Shown here piece by piece: positions 7,372 through 14,428 of a DNA stretch of 14,428 bases. Every line of letters begins with the position of its first letter. The first letter of the stretch is position 1. Origin of the DNA: Bacteroidota bacterium (GTDB taxonomy: Bacteria; Spirochaetota; Spirochaetia; JABMQR01); NCBI GenBank assembly GCA_013202335.1, contig JABMQR010000279.1, positions 1 to 14,428 on the forward strand. The letters are read 5' to 3'. Under the pieces are notes generated by a model. That model had not been told where the DNA came from, ran no database searches, and worked only from the letters and a program-made list of their open reading frames with translations. The position numbers and the translations under genes were made by a program.

Positions 7372-8193
7372 TTATCCTTTAACTGAACCAGCTGTCATTC
7401 CGGATACAATATATTTTTGTCCTAAAATATAGATTATCACCACAGGTGTGATAGTAAGCACAATATCCGCAAAAACCAGATGCCAATCAGATACTCTTCG
7501 GCCATAGAAGTTATAGATTGCTAAAGTCATCGGCCATTTGGAGGTTCTGTTAAGCACATAGAGCGGAATAAGAAAATCATTCCAGGCATTCATAAAGTTC
7601 AGAACTGTAACCGTTACCGTCACCGGTTTTAACAGGGGAAAAACAATTTTCGTGAAAACTATCAGGGGAGAAGCTCCATCAATAACTGCTGATTCATCTA
7701 GTGATCTGGGTACGGAGTTTATGAAACCGTAAAAGAGAAAAACACTAAATGGAATCAGTAATGCACTATAAAGGAGACTTATTCCCAGATATGTATTTAT
7801 TAAGCCAAATAACTGGAGCGTTTTTATAACGGTAACCATATTCAAGGGTGCCACTAATCCAATTAAGAAATAGTAATAAATTCTTTTTGACTGTTTTGTT
7901 GATCTTCTGGCCAGAACATACGATACGGCAGATGCGGAAAACACGCTCAAAAAGACACTGGATACCGATATTAGAAGACTGTTTAGGAATGATCGTATGA
8001 GCCCACCCTCTTCAATAACCTTCAGGTAGTTGCTCCAATAAAACTTCTCGGGAAGCGTCAGCAACATCATATTGGCACCCGGTCTGTCTTTTAATGAATT
8101 CAAAACAACCATAACAAAAGGAATTATAACGATTAGACTGAGAATCCATACAAATATTTCAGTAATTATCGTAGTTTTTTTTCTGGTTCTCAT
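7372..8193 (-). CDS. Carbohydrate ABC transporter permease, MalG/inner membrane component 2
   Basis: A 273-residue MalG-like permease with about six membrane helices; the first is at about 13-33 and the last at about 241-258. The cytoplasmic EAA loop, which docks the ATPase, reads SLDESAVIDGASPL at about 164-177. The C-terminus YIVSGMTAGSVKG is the usual CUT1 permease ending. It forms the channel with the MalF-like partner and moves a sugar or oligosaccharide into the cell. Its ATG overlaps the stop of the upstream permease (ATGA), with a strong GGGAGGTG ribosome-binding site about 8 bases before it. No ATP-binding subunit is found nearby; CUT1 systems often share an MsmX/MsmK-type ATPase encoded elsewhere. 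Confidence 0.93.
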   Translation of the reverse strand: MRTRKKTTIITEIFVWILSLIVIIPFVMVVLNSLKDRPGANMMLLTLPEKFYWSNYLKVIEEGGLIRSFLNSLLISVSSVFLSVFSASAVSYVLARRSTKQSKRIYYYFLIGLVAPLNMVTVIKTLQLFGLINTYLGISLLYSALLIPFSVFLFYGFINSVPRSLDESAVIDGASPLIVFTKIVFPLLKPVTVTVTVLNFMNAWNDFLIPLYVLNRTSKWPMTLAIYNFYGRRVSDWHLVFADIVLTITPVVIIYILGQKYIVSGMTAGSVKG

Positions 8194-9074
8194 AGGAAGT
8201 TCACCTCCCTTTTACTCATAATCTTCAGGATGAGAAAAGCTATAACTGATGTCAGGAGAAAGATCACAACTCCAAGTGCGGTTGCAAACCCATACCTGCC
8301 TGAAGAAAATCCCAGAAAAACTGCGACATTGAGAACTTCAGTAAAGTGTCCAGGGCCGCCTTTTGTCAAAACAAAAATTATATCGAAGGCTTTTAATCCC
8401 CAAATTGTGTTTAAGATAATATTTATCGTTAAAGCAGGAGCTAAAAAAGGAAGTGTTATATGGAAAAACTTTTGCACACGATTTGCTCCGTCAATATCAG
8501 AAACTTCGTAGAGATCATTTGGAATAAGCTGCATTCCAGCAAGAAAGATGATCATACAGTACCCGGAAAACCGCCATATCTCCACACCCATCACAGCAGG
8601 CATGGCTGTGCTTATATCAGCAAGCCACTGATGCGTCAAATTATCCAGTCCCACTGCATTCAGAGCCTGATTCAACAGCCCCCTTACCGGATTAAGAATG
8701 GATGTAAAAATCAGTCCAATCACTAGAGGAGAGAGTATTGCCGGAAGATAAAACAGCGTTCTGAGCACATTTTTAGTTCTAAAACCCTCATTAAGAAGCA
8801 GGGCCAATCCCAATCCTATGACTACTTTAAAAAATGCTGTTACACTGGCAAATTTAAAAGTATTAAGAATAATTCTTTTATTCGACGACTCTGTGAGAAT
8901 TTCCCTGAAATTTTCCAATCCGATGAATTTTATCTCCTCAGAATAGATATTCCAGTTTGTCAGAGAGTATACGAATCCGAGCAGGCTCGGAAGGATGAAC
9001 AACAATGTGTAGAGGGTGATACCCGGAATAATGAAATAGAGTGGATAACTTTTCTTATCCAGTGAATTCAGCAT
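8190..9074 (-). CDS. Carbohydrate ABC transporter permease, MalF/inner membrane component 1
   Basis: A 294-residue MalF-like permease of the CUT1 class. The first helix is at about 12-36 and the EAA loop, LYEVSDIDGANRVQKFF, at about 188-204, followed by the ITLPFLAPAL helix. It pairs with the MalG-like protein encoded immediately downstream with a 4-base overlap. AAGGA lies 8 bases before the ATG. The gene begins just after a hairpin terminator that separates it from the binding-protein gene, so it is expected to be expressed at a lower level than that protein. The substrate is not readable from the permease; the downstream GH36 enzyme suggests an alpha-galactoside. Confidence 0.93.
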   Translation of the reverse strand: MLNSLDKKSYPLYFIIPGITLYTLLFILPSLLGFVYSLTNWNIYSEEIKFIGLENFREILTESSNKRIILNTFKFASVTAFFKVVIGLGLALLLNEGFRTKNVLRTLFYLPAILSPLVIGLIFTSILNPVRGLLNQALNAVGLDNLTHQWLADISTAMPAVMGVEIWRFSGYCMIIFLAGMQLIPNDLYEVSDIDGANRVQKFFHITLPFLAPALTINIILNTIWGLKAFDIIFVLTKGGPGHFTEVLNVAVFLGFSSGRYGFATALGVVIFLLTSVIAFLILKIMSKREVNFL

Positions 9075-9107
9075 ACAAAAAGTCCTTATAATAGTAGTAG
9101 TGTTTGA

Positions 9108-9137
9108 TAAAAAGCCGGAGAGCAGAACTCCCCGGCT
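9108..9137 (-). terminator. Hairpin terminator/attenuator between binding-protein and permease genes
   Basis: On the minus strand AGCCGGGGAG pairs with CTCTCCGGCT (10 pairs, one G-U) around the loop TTCTG, followed at once by a T run. This is a classical intrinsic terminator. Lying inside the operon, 20 bases after the binding-protein stop, it would let most transcripts end there and a minority continue into the permeases. It may also protect the 3' end of the upstream message. Confidence 0.8.
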
Positions 9138-9156
9138 GTAATTGAGTAATTACTGT

Positions 9157-10455
9157 TTAAAAACCTTCCTGTCCAGCAGATTTTCCTATGTTTCTACGAT
9201 ACTTATCCATATTTGCAAGAGCTTCACTTGAAGTGATTGCACCGGATAACAATGCCTGGATTTCGCTGCCATACGCCATCAGTTCAAAGTAAAGTACTCC
9301 ACCTTGTGCATCCAGCATGAAATTCCCATCTACATGTTCAATAATACTTTCAAGACCTTTTGTGGGACTAGCAGGAACTTCAGGAAAGGATGGGTTTGAA
9401 CTAAGATCCGGTCGCTCTGCATAGAATTTTTTTAAGACCTCGGGTCTGGTTCTATATTCAAAAAACATTTTTGCCTCTTCTGCATTTGGACCGTCAGAGA
9501 TCAGAGCAACAATACCACCCGAAGAGGTACCAAAGGACTTCACTTCTCCATCAGCACCGAGTGGTGATGCAAACATTTTCCAATTTTCAGCATTTGCCTC
9601 AGGATAGTCGTTGACTACCTCATTCTGCCAGCTGGTATATCCAAGAAACATTGCATACGCTCCCGTTCCCATAGCTTCAGTTGCATTGGTCCAGGTGTTT
9701 GACATATAGGTCTCTCCCAAATAGCCCTTATCTGCCAATATACTCAATTGATCCAGACTGTTTTTCAGGCTATCTATTTCAGACAATGCTATTTGGTTGG
9801 TGTTCAATTTATTATAGAGATCAGAATCACCAACACTGGCTTCTGCAATAGCTTGATTCAGATATAAAGGTGCATGCCACAAATCACCAACTATCTCATA
9901 AATAGGGGTAATACCATTAGCAGCAATAACTTCACAAACTGCCAGAAGTTCTTCAAAGTTATTTGGTGTAACCAGCCCTAAATTATCAAAAATTGCAGTA
10001 TTGTATACAAAAGCCCAGCCATCCACTGCCCAGATATTCAACGCCACCAGACGATCATCAATAGTCGCTCCATTGACTGCCCAGTTTTTCATTCGACCCG
10101 CCCAGGGTTCAGAAGAGAGATCCAGCACTTTGCTAAGAGGCAACTGTTTTAGTGACAGTCCAGAAGGATAGTAGAAAACATCAGGGGCTTCTCCGGTATT
10201 GATCTTTGTCTGAAGAATCTGGGGATACTGATTGTCAGGATTAACCTGATAATCAATTTTGATTCCCGTCTCGTTTGTAAAATCTTCAGCAATCTCCCGA
10301 TCAATATCCTTGATCCAGTTTTGTGAAGCTGCAATTGTCAGTGTAACATTTTTCCTGGGTTCATCGGCGCTTTCCTGAGTACCCGCTGCAAACAGTGCGC
10401 TTGTCAGAACCAGGATCATAATACATCCTATCAGCCAACTTTTCTTTAAAATCAT
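9157..10455 (-). CDS. Extracellular solute-binding protein (family 1) of a sugar ABC transporter
   Basis: A 432-residue periplasmic sugar-binding protein of the CUT1 class. A signal peptide covers about 1-24: MILKKS, a hydrophobic core, then ALFAAGTQES with probable cleavage after FA or FAA. No convincing lipobox follows the hydrophobic core. The mature part begins with LTIAASQNW and EDFTNETGIKIDY, the usual first strand and helix of family 1 binding proteins. The reading frame is open 62 codons further upstream, but AAGGAGG at 10461-10467 lies 5 bases before ATG 10455, which settles the start. It delivers substrate to the MalF/MalG-like permeases and is the first gene of the import operon. 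The FAAGTQES junction is typical of spirochaete binding proteins. Confidence 0.93.
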   Translation of the reverse strand: MILKKSWLIGCIMILVLTSALFAAGTQESADEPRKNVTLTIAASQNWIKDIDREIAEDFTNETGIKIDYQVNPDNQYPQILQTKINTGEAPDVFYYPSGLSLKQLPLSKVLDLSSEPWAGRMKNWAVNGATIDDRLVALNIWAVDGWAFVYNTAIFDNLGLVTPNNFEELLAVCEVIAANGITPIYEIVGDLWHAPLYLNQAIAEASVGDSDLYNKLNTNQIALSEIDSLKNSLDQLSILADKGYLGETYMSNTWTNATEAMGTGAYAMFLGYTSWQNEVVNDYPEANAENWKMFASPLGADGEVKSFGTSSGGIVALISDGPNAEEAKMFFEYRTRPEVLKKFYAERPDLSSNPSFPEVPASPTKGLESIIEHVDGNFMLDAQGGVLYFELMAYGSEIQALLSGAITSSEALANMDKYRRNIGKSAGQEGF

Positions 10456-10460
10456 AAATT

Positions 10461-10467
10461 CCTCCTT
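10461..10467 (-). promoter_or_regulatory. Strong ribosome-binding site fixing the binding-protein start
   Basis: AAGGAGG lies 5 bases before the ATG at 10455-10453. It rules out the 62-codon upstream extension of the frame and places the start exactly at the signal peptide. Confidence 0.85.
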
Positions 10468-10495
10468 GGGGCAATATCTGCTCCCGTTTTGTATT

Positions 10496-10524
10496 ATCAT
10501 AGGAGGAGCTTCTCCAGACGTAAA
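10496..10524 (-). promoter_or_regulatory. Candidate promoter of the sugar import operon with a centred inverted repeat
   Basis: On the minus strand TTTACG (10519-10524, four of six to TTGACA), a 17-base spacer and TATGAT (10496-10501, five of six to TATAAT) form a plausible promoter. Transcription would start near 10489, leaving a leader of about 34 bases. The spacer carries GGAG-N3-CTCC at 10505-10515, whose centre coincides with the centre of the spacer. It could be an operator. Confidence 0.45.
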
Positions 10525-10561
10525 TGAACTATTCCCATATAGCTTGTGGACAAAATTAAGC

Positions 10562-12088
10562 TTACTCTCGAAAAAAGGCAGGTGTTTTACCTGTATATTT
10601 TTTAAATATCCGATAAAAGTAGTGGGAATCCTCATATCCAATCATTCTTCCAATCTCTTCAATATTAACATCCGGCCTCTGAGACAACAGCTCTTTCGCT
10701 TTCTCAATTCTCTTCTTTATCAGAAATCGACCAGGAGTTTCCTGCTTATACTTTTTGAAAATCTGCGTGAGGTAAGATACGTTGAACCCGAGATGATCAC
10801 TCACTATCTCCAGGTTAATTGACTCCATATAATGTTTGGATAGATACAATTCAAGCAAATCGGCAATACGCTCCGGGGTAAGGTTCTCTTTTTGAGGAAT
10901 CAAATTCTTCAACAGAGTATCTACCTGATTCAATAGTCCCCTGCTGCTAAGTGAAGAGCAGATAGCTCGTTTCATATCAACGGTAAATAGATCGAGCTGC
11001 TCTTTCGAAATGAACGGAGCACTTTTTCTTAACATTCGAACAAGGTCTGTAAAAAATGTTGATATCGTATCCTGTGGGGATTTTGCTTCGTTCAGCTCAA
11101 TCAAACGAGATACAATTTCCTTCCTGAGAGATTTATACTCCCCTGATTGCGCCAGGATATAGATTTTTTTTTCATAATCCGGAGTTGTAGAAAGAAAATT
11201 ATTCTTGGGGGAGTTTATTTCTGTACAAGCTATCACCCTGGAATCAAACAGAGAAACGGATTCCCTGAGAAGAGATTTTACCGCACGACACCTAATCGGA
11301 ATATCCCGATAAGGAATAGGATAGGGCGTATAAATTACATTCACCGTAAGAGGAGAGATAGCTTTCTCCCATATATTCTTCATCTCTTCGACAGCTTCCT
11401 GCATTCTCACCGGATGTCCCGGAAGAGACTTCAATACCATAAACTTCCTGTTCAGATAGGGTTCATCAATCAACCAGACATAAGCAAAATCATTCTTAGA
11501 AAAATGATTTTGCGGCATAAGCCTATGCCAGGAATCTTTATACTGCTTAGCTAAATCATCAGATAAATATTTTCTTTCCTGATACAAATTACCCAGACAG
11601 ATTTCAAGAAGCAGATAGTCACCATCTGCAAGAACTTGTTTCACCGGAGCATTCCACAAGGATTCGGATTCTATTTCGTATCTGAATACATCCATCCCAT
11701 TTTGCATTATACCTTCTCTGATCATGGCTCTCAGCTTGTCCAGGGTTTTCTGAAGCTCCTCTTCCTCCAGAGGTTTCAATAGGTAATCTTTCACAGAATA
11801 CTTGATGGCATGCTGTGCATAATTGAAGTCATCATACCCGCTGAGTATCACAATCGGAAGAATAAATGACTCAGAACGCAACTCTTTAATCAGCTCTAAA
11901 CCATCCATCCCCGGCATAACAATATCGGTAAAAACGACATCCGGATTATGCTCCCTGATCAATTTCAAAGCATCGGTTCCATTTGTCGCACTGGCAATGA
12001 CTTTGAAATCAGGAGCCGTCTCTTCTAACTTATTTATAATATGCCGTAACAGTTTTGGTTCATCTTCAGCAATGATAACAGTGAACAT
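10562..12088 (-). CDS. YesN-type response regulator with AraC-family DNA-binding domain
   Basis: A 508-residue two-component response regulator. The receiver domain is at about 1-122, with acidic residues at Glu8/Asp9, phospho-acceptor Asp55 in FTDIVMPGMDG, Ser83 and Lys105 in DYLLKP. The middle 130-400 region has no recognisable enzyme motif, as usual for YesN proteins. The AraC-type output domain is at about 405-508 with two helix-turn-helix units, including NLEIVSDHLGFNVSYLTQIFKKY and NIEEIGRMIGYEDSHYFYRIFKKYTGKTP. It is expected to activate the sugar import operon that starts 107 bases downstream. Its ATG is 2 bases after the kinase stop, with AGGGTG in front, so the pair is co-translated. 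Loss of the kinase 5' end probably reduces or uncouples its phosphorylation. Confidence 0.92.
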   Translation of the reverse strand: MFTVIIAEDEPKLLRHIINKLEETAPDFKVIASATNGTDALKLIREHNPDVVFTDIVMPGMDGLELIKELRSESFILPIVILSGYDDFNYAQHAIKYSVKDYLLKPLEEEELQKTLDKLRAMIREGIMQNGMDVFRYEIESESLWNAPVKQVLADGDYLLLEICLGNLYQERKYLSDDLAKQYKDSWHRLMPQNHFSKNDFAYVWLIDEPYLNRKFMVLKSLPGHPVRMQEAVEEMKNIWEKAISPLTVNVIYTPYPIPYRDIPIRCRAVKSLLRESVSLFDSRVIACTEINSPKNNFLSTTPDYEKKIYILAQSGEYKSLRKEIVSRLIELNEAKSPQDTISTFFTDLVRMLRKSAPFISKEQLDLFTVDMKRAICSSLSSRGLLNQVDTLLKNLIPQKENLTPERIADLLELYLSKHYMESINLEIVSDHLGFNVSYLTQIFKKYKQETPGRFLIKKRIEKAKELLSQRPDVNIEEIGRMIGYEDSHYFYRIFKKYTGKTPAFFRE

Positions 12089-12090
12089 TG

Positions 12091-13857
12091 TTACACCCTA
12101 CCTGATGAAATTGAATTTTCTGACTCTACCGGCATAGGACCTCCAATGAGGATCCGGGCGCCGAATTCCGGGCTGTTTCCTATCTTGAATATGAGGTCGT
12201 CCCTATAGAGAAGCTTCATCCTTGTATAAATATTGATGATTCCCATACCCTCCAGAGAGCGGGAAAGATTTATTTTGTCCAGTTCAATAGTCTCTAATGC
12301 TTTGTTAAGCGTATTGAGTCTATCCTGAGTGAATCCCAAGCCGCTATCTCCAATCTCCACGATCCACCGATCCTCTTCTACAACACCAGTAACCCTGATT
12401 TTCCATGGAGGCTGTCGGGAAATACCATATTTCAAACTATTCTCAACAAATGGCTGTATGATCAGTCGCGGTACCGGAATTGTAAGCATAGCTTTATCAA
12501 CCTCGATCAAAAACTCCAAATTCCCTTCATACCTGTGTTTCATCAAATTCAGATATCGTTCTGTTTGTTCGATCTCATCTTTCAACAATACGGTACCCGT
12601 TGATTCTGACGAGATATAGCGCAGCATGCCGGACATATCTTTACAGATGTTCTTTATCTCCTGATTCCCCTGCTCGTCTGCCAGAACATTGATTGTAGCG
12701 ATAGTGTTATAGAGAAAATGAGGATTCATCTTTGCCTGAAGCGCCATCATTCTTGATTCCAGTTCCCCGGATTGTGCCGTGACTAATTCATTTGCTGATT
12801 GCCTCAACCGTGCATACATATCACGAAAGGAGGATAAAAGAGATTCTATCTCGTTAAACTCCTTTTTGGTATCGTTCAACATCTCCTCCGGAAATGATTC
12901 CAGCGTCAAAGCAGATACCGTTTTCTCCAACTGTTTTATCGGACGGGATAGTCGATTAGAGATGATGAAGGTGATAAAGAGCGAGCTGACGATGGCTATC
13001 AGGCAGAAAATAAGCATTATTCTCGTGAAAACATTGAGGGGCTGCAGCAGATCGTTTTCTTTTTCAGCGACAACTATGTGCCATTCCGTGAAATCGGACT
13101 GAACTGCTGTCAGAATCCATTTAGAGTCTCCTTTCGACTCTTTCAAAGTGTACTGCCCGGAACGATTGCGATTCTCTGATTCTGCTATAGTTTGATAATA
13201 TTGCTCGAATTTTGAATCCTCTTCAGTTTCGAATGGGTAGATCAAAGATCCTTCCGGACCAAAAACATATACTTCCCGTGAATTATCCGTATCTCCCGGC
13301 GAGTAGACTGACTCAAGAACTGCCTGAATTATATGATCAACTTCGTATTGTATTTCTATAATGCCAATAGGAACATAGTAGTTGTCATAATAGACTCTGG
13401 TTAGGGAAACGACTAAAGGATCTCCTACTCCTTCTGTATCAATATAGGGAGCTGTTAGATATCTGGCTCCATTTAGGTTCATAGTCTCTTCGTACCAAAA
13501 CTCCTGCTTCACATCCCAGATTCGTATAGAGTTAAGATTCCCTGCACCTACACACGAGCCTTCAAAATCATAAAGGTTTATCTGATACCACTTTTCGAGC
13601 GGTCCCATAATAGCAATAAAAATATCCCTTAAAACAGTCTGATTTAAATAGAGGTTCGTTTCAGTGGGATCCTGCAGATAATCGATATACCGCTCTTTCA
13701 GCAGGTTTGAGTAGGCGACTCTTTTTGATATATCATCCATTTGCTGAATTTCATTATCCATACTGCTGTTTATGGACATGGTTAGCTGAAAAATTGACTC
13801 AACTGCACGGTCCCGCAATGTTCCAGACGAAAAGAAGTAGAAGAACCCTGTTGTCAA
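12091..13857 (-). CDS. YesM-type sensor histidine kinase, 5' end removed by an IS200-type insertion
   Basis: The frame encodes 588 residues from a TTG at 13857: an extracellular dCache-like sensor region (about 27-270), a membrane helix (about 276-300), a HAMP region (about 300-352) and the YesM kinase core. The phospho-acceptor is His380 in KMNPHFLYN. The N box is PFVENSLKYG (469-478), with later glycine boxes EIGDSGLGF (501-509) and EGMGIINIY (536-544). Kinases of this type need a first membrane helix before the sensor. Here only LTTGFFYFF remains before the sequence turns into the end of an IS element. The frame stays open to TAA at 13891-13893 but offers no ATG or GTG and no sensible ribosome-binding site. 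The catalytic parts are intact, yet membrane topology would be wrong. Probably a pseudogene or severely impaired. Confidence 0.85.
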   Translation of the reverse strand: MTTGFFYFFSSGTLRDRAVESIFQLTMSINSSMDNEIQQMDDISKRVAYSNLLKERYIDYLQDPTETNLYLNQTVLRDIFIAIMGPLEKWYQINLYDFEGSCVGAGNLNSIRIWDVKQEFWYEETMNLNGARYLTAPYIDTEGVGDPLVVSLTRVYYDNYYVPIGIIEIQYEVDHIIQAVLESVYSPGDTDNSREVYVFGPEGSLIYPFETEEDSKFEQYYQTIAESENRNRSGQYTLKESKGDSKWILTAVQSDFTEWHIVVAEKENDLLQPLNVFTRIMLIFCLIAIVSSLFITFIISNRLSRPIKQLEKTVSALTLESFPEEMLNDTKKEFNEIESLLSSFRDMYARLRQSANELVTAQSGELESRMMALQAKMNPHFLYNTIATINVLADEQGNQEIKNICKDMSGMLRYISSESTGTVLLKDEIEQTERYLNLMKHRYEGNLEFLIEVDKAMLTIPVPRLIIQPFVENSLKYGISRQPPWKIRVTGVVEEDRWIVEIGDSGLGFTQDRLNTLNKALETIELDKINLSRSLEGMGIINIYTRMKLLYRDDLIFKIGNSPEFGARILIGGPMPVESENSISSGRV

Positions 13858-13869
13858 AACTATAGATAC

Positions 13870-13887
13870 CCCCGGGTAAACCCGGGG
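13870..13887 (-). repeat. Right-end hairpin of the IS200-type element
   Basis: CCCCGGGTAAACCCGGGG can fold with a stem of 7-8 pairs and a 2-4 base loop. It lies immediately next to the truncated kinase sequence and is the expected recognition hairpin at the 3' side of the transposase. It could also act as a terminator for transcripts leaving the element. Confidence 0.75.
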
Positions 13888-13908
13888 TTCTTAATTCGCT
13901 TCGCTCAA

Positions 13909-13944
13909 GGAACTCCGTTCCCATTACAACTCCATTCGGAGTTG
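13909..13944 (-). repeat. Two further hairpins at the end of the transposase gene
   Basis: GGAAC-TCC-GTTCC (13909-13921) lies just past the stop codon, and CAACTCC-ATTC-GGAGTTG (13927-13944) lies within the last six sense codons, QLRMEL. Together with the end hairpin they make three stem-loops in about 75 bases. They may be part of the element's end structure or protect the message. Confidence 0.55.
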
Positions 13945-14352
13945 GCCTGAATCCTTCTTACCCTGATATTCTACGTACCTTTTAATGGTTTCTTCATCGA
14001 CCCCTACACTGCTGACAAAGTATCCCGGTGACCAGACCAGATTTTCTTTCCAGTATACTTTTTCTAACCAAGTAAACTTTTTCCTCAGTGCTGATGCCGT
14101 TTGGCTTTTCAGTCTTCCCATTACTTCACTTATGCTGTACTTCGGAGATATTTCCATTACCATATGCATATGGTCACGATCAAAGCCAATCGTTTCTATT
14201 CTTACTCCAGGTACTTCTCGCAACAGTTTCGGTAATACTTTTTGTATATACCCGCTTAGCCCAGGATTCAGGATCTTTCGCCGGTATTTACATACCCATA
14301 CTACATGATATTTCAAATAATAGACGCTGTGAGCAGATTTGCAAACTTCCAT
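13924..14352 (-). CDS. tnpA: IS200/IS605-family transposase TnpA (HUH/Y1)
   Basis: A 142-residue Y1 transposase, the normal full length. The HUH motif is His61-Met-His63 in DRDHMHMVM. The catalytic Tyr is Tyr126 in TIKRYVEYQ, with Gln130 completing the usual YxxxQ arrangement. YHVVWVCKYRRKIL near the N-terminus and SPGYFVSSVG (108-117) are also family hallmarks. The protein cuts and rejoins single-stranded DNA at the element ends and works in a copy-out/paste-in mode linked to replication, without duplicating its target. All catalytic residues are present, so it may be active. It points the same way as the kinase gene it interrupts. Confidence 0.95.
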   Translation of the reverse strand: MEVCKSAHSVYYLKYHVVWVCKYRRKILNPGLSGYIQKVLPKLLREVPGVRIETIGFDRDHMHMVMEISPKYSISEVMGRLKSQTASALRKKFTWLEKVYWKENLVWSPGYFVSSVGVDEETIKRYVEYQGKKDSGQLRMEL

Positions 14353-14384
14353 CTACCCAGTATACCGGCGAAAGTCTCATTCAT

Positions 14385-14402
14385 CCACGGCCATGGCCGT
14401 GG
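14385..14402. repeat. Left-end perfect palindrome of the IS200-type element
   Basis: CCACGGCCATGGCCGTGG is an 18-base perfect palindrome 32 bases before the transposase start. Subterminal palindromes of this kind are what Y1 transposases recognise. Being upstream of the gene it can also limit read-through from outside, a known property of IS200 leaders. Confidence 0.75.
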
Positions 14403-14428
14403 TTTTCTGTCTTCGACCGAATAAATGG

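Larger units (their letters stand above)
13866..14428 (-). mobile_element. IS200/IS605-type insertion sequence (right boundary may lie beyond the window)
   Basis: A single HUH/Y1 transposase gene flanked by strong hairpins, one 13870-13887 just after its 3' end and one perfect palindrome 14385-14402 before its 5' end, is the standard layout of IS200 elements. No TnpB or IscB gene is present. The left boundary is put where the kinase coding sequence begins to make sense, about 13865-13870. The other end lies between 14403 and beyond the window, so target site and length cannot be fixed. Confidence 0.8.

Noticed and set aside
10423..10455. LIGC near residue 11 of the binding protein as a lipobox
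   Set aside because: It lies before most of the hydrophobic core, so it is too early to be a lipoprotein cleavage site.
10456..10641. 62-codon N-terminal extension of the binding protein
   Set aside because: The signal peptide and the AAGGAGG site both point to ATG 10455, and the extension covers the likely promoter and leader.
11147..11554. Plus-strand ORF of 135 codons opposite the response regulator
   Set aside because: Antisense shadow of a well-supported coding region; its composition is basic and low in recognisable motifs.
13985..14308. Plus-strand ORF of 107 codons opposite the transposase
   Set aside because: Antisense shadow of tnpA with no family features or ribosome-binding site.
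14385..14402. CACGG-N6-CCGTG inside the IS palindrome as a second site for the XRE regulator
   Set aside because: The spacing differs by one base from the promoter site and the IS end palindrome explains it fully; coincidence is more likely.

Overview
The window looks like a piece of a moderately AT-rich bacterial chromosome, most likely a free-living spirochaete. The best clue is the sugar-binding protein at 9157-10455, whose signal peptide ends in the LFAAGTQES-type junction common in spirochaete ABC binding proteins. Gene content alone would also allow a Firmicute. Apart from the IS630-type transposase fragment at the left edge and a decayed ATPase remnant, every gene lies on the minus strand, so transcription runs from right to left.

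Right edge to left. At 13866-14428 there is an IS200/IS605-type element: a single HUH/Y1 transposase flanked by hairpin ends. It sits directly on the 5' end of a YesM-type sensor histidine kinase (12091-13857), which has lost its normal start and most of its first membrane helix. The kinase is followed 2 bases later by a YesN-type response regulator with an AraC output domain (10562-12088). Next comes a carbohydrate import operon: binding protein (9157-10455), a hairpin terminator or attenuator (9108-9137), two MalF/MalG-like permeases (8190-9074 and 7372-8193) and a GH36 alpha-galactosidase-like enzyme (5483-7366). The likely logic is that the two-component pair senses a galactoside or other oligosaccharide at the membrane and activates uptake and hydrolysis. 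No ABC ATPase is encoded here, so a shared one elsewhere would be needed.

At 2483-5351 there is a tight three-gene operon with a different job: an XRE-cupin regulator, a FabG-like SDR reductase and a YdiF-like CoA-transferase. Its start has a very clear sigma70-type promoter with a palindrome between -35 and -10. The start codon falls at the expected transcription start, so the transcript is probably leaderless and autoregulated. This cassette separates the alpha-galactosidase from two more sugar-type genes, a YhcH/YiaL-family protein (1375-1845) and a beta-phosphoglucomutase-like HAD protein (536-1258).

The gap 1846-2482 holds the promoter region of the YhcH-family gene and a frameshifted, both-ends-truncated DUF4143-type ATPase remnant on the plus strand. 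Positions 1-486 carry the C-terminal part of an IS630-family transposase. I did not find a clearly new biological system. The points most worth checking are the IS200 hit on the sensor kinase, the leaderless operator-embedded promoter, a second promoter with a centred inverted repeat before the binding-protein gene, and the short N-terminus of the alpha-galactosidase.
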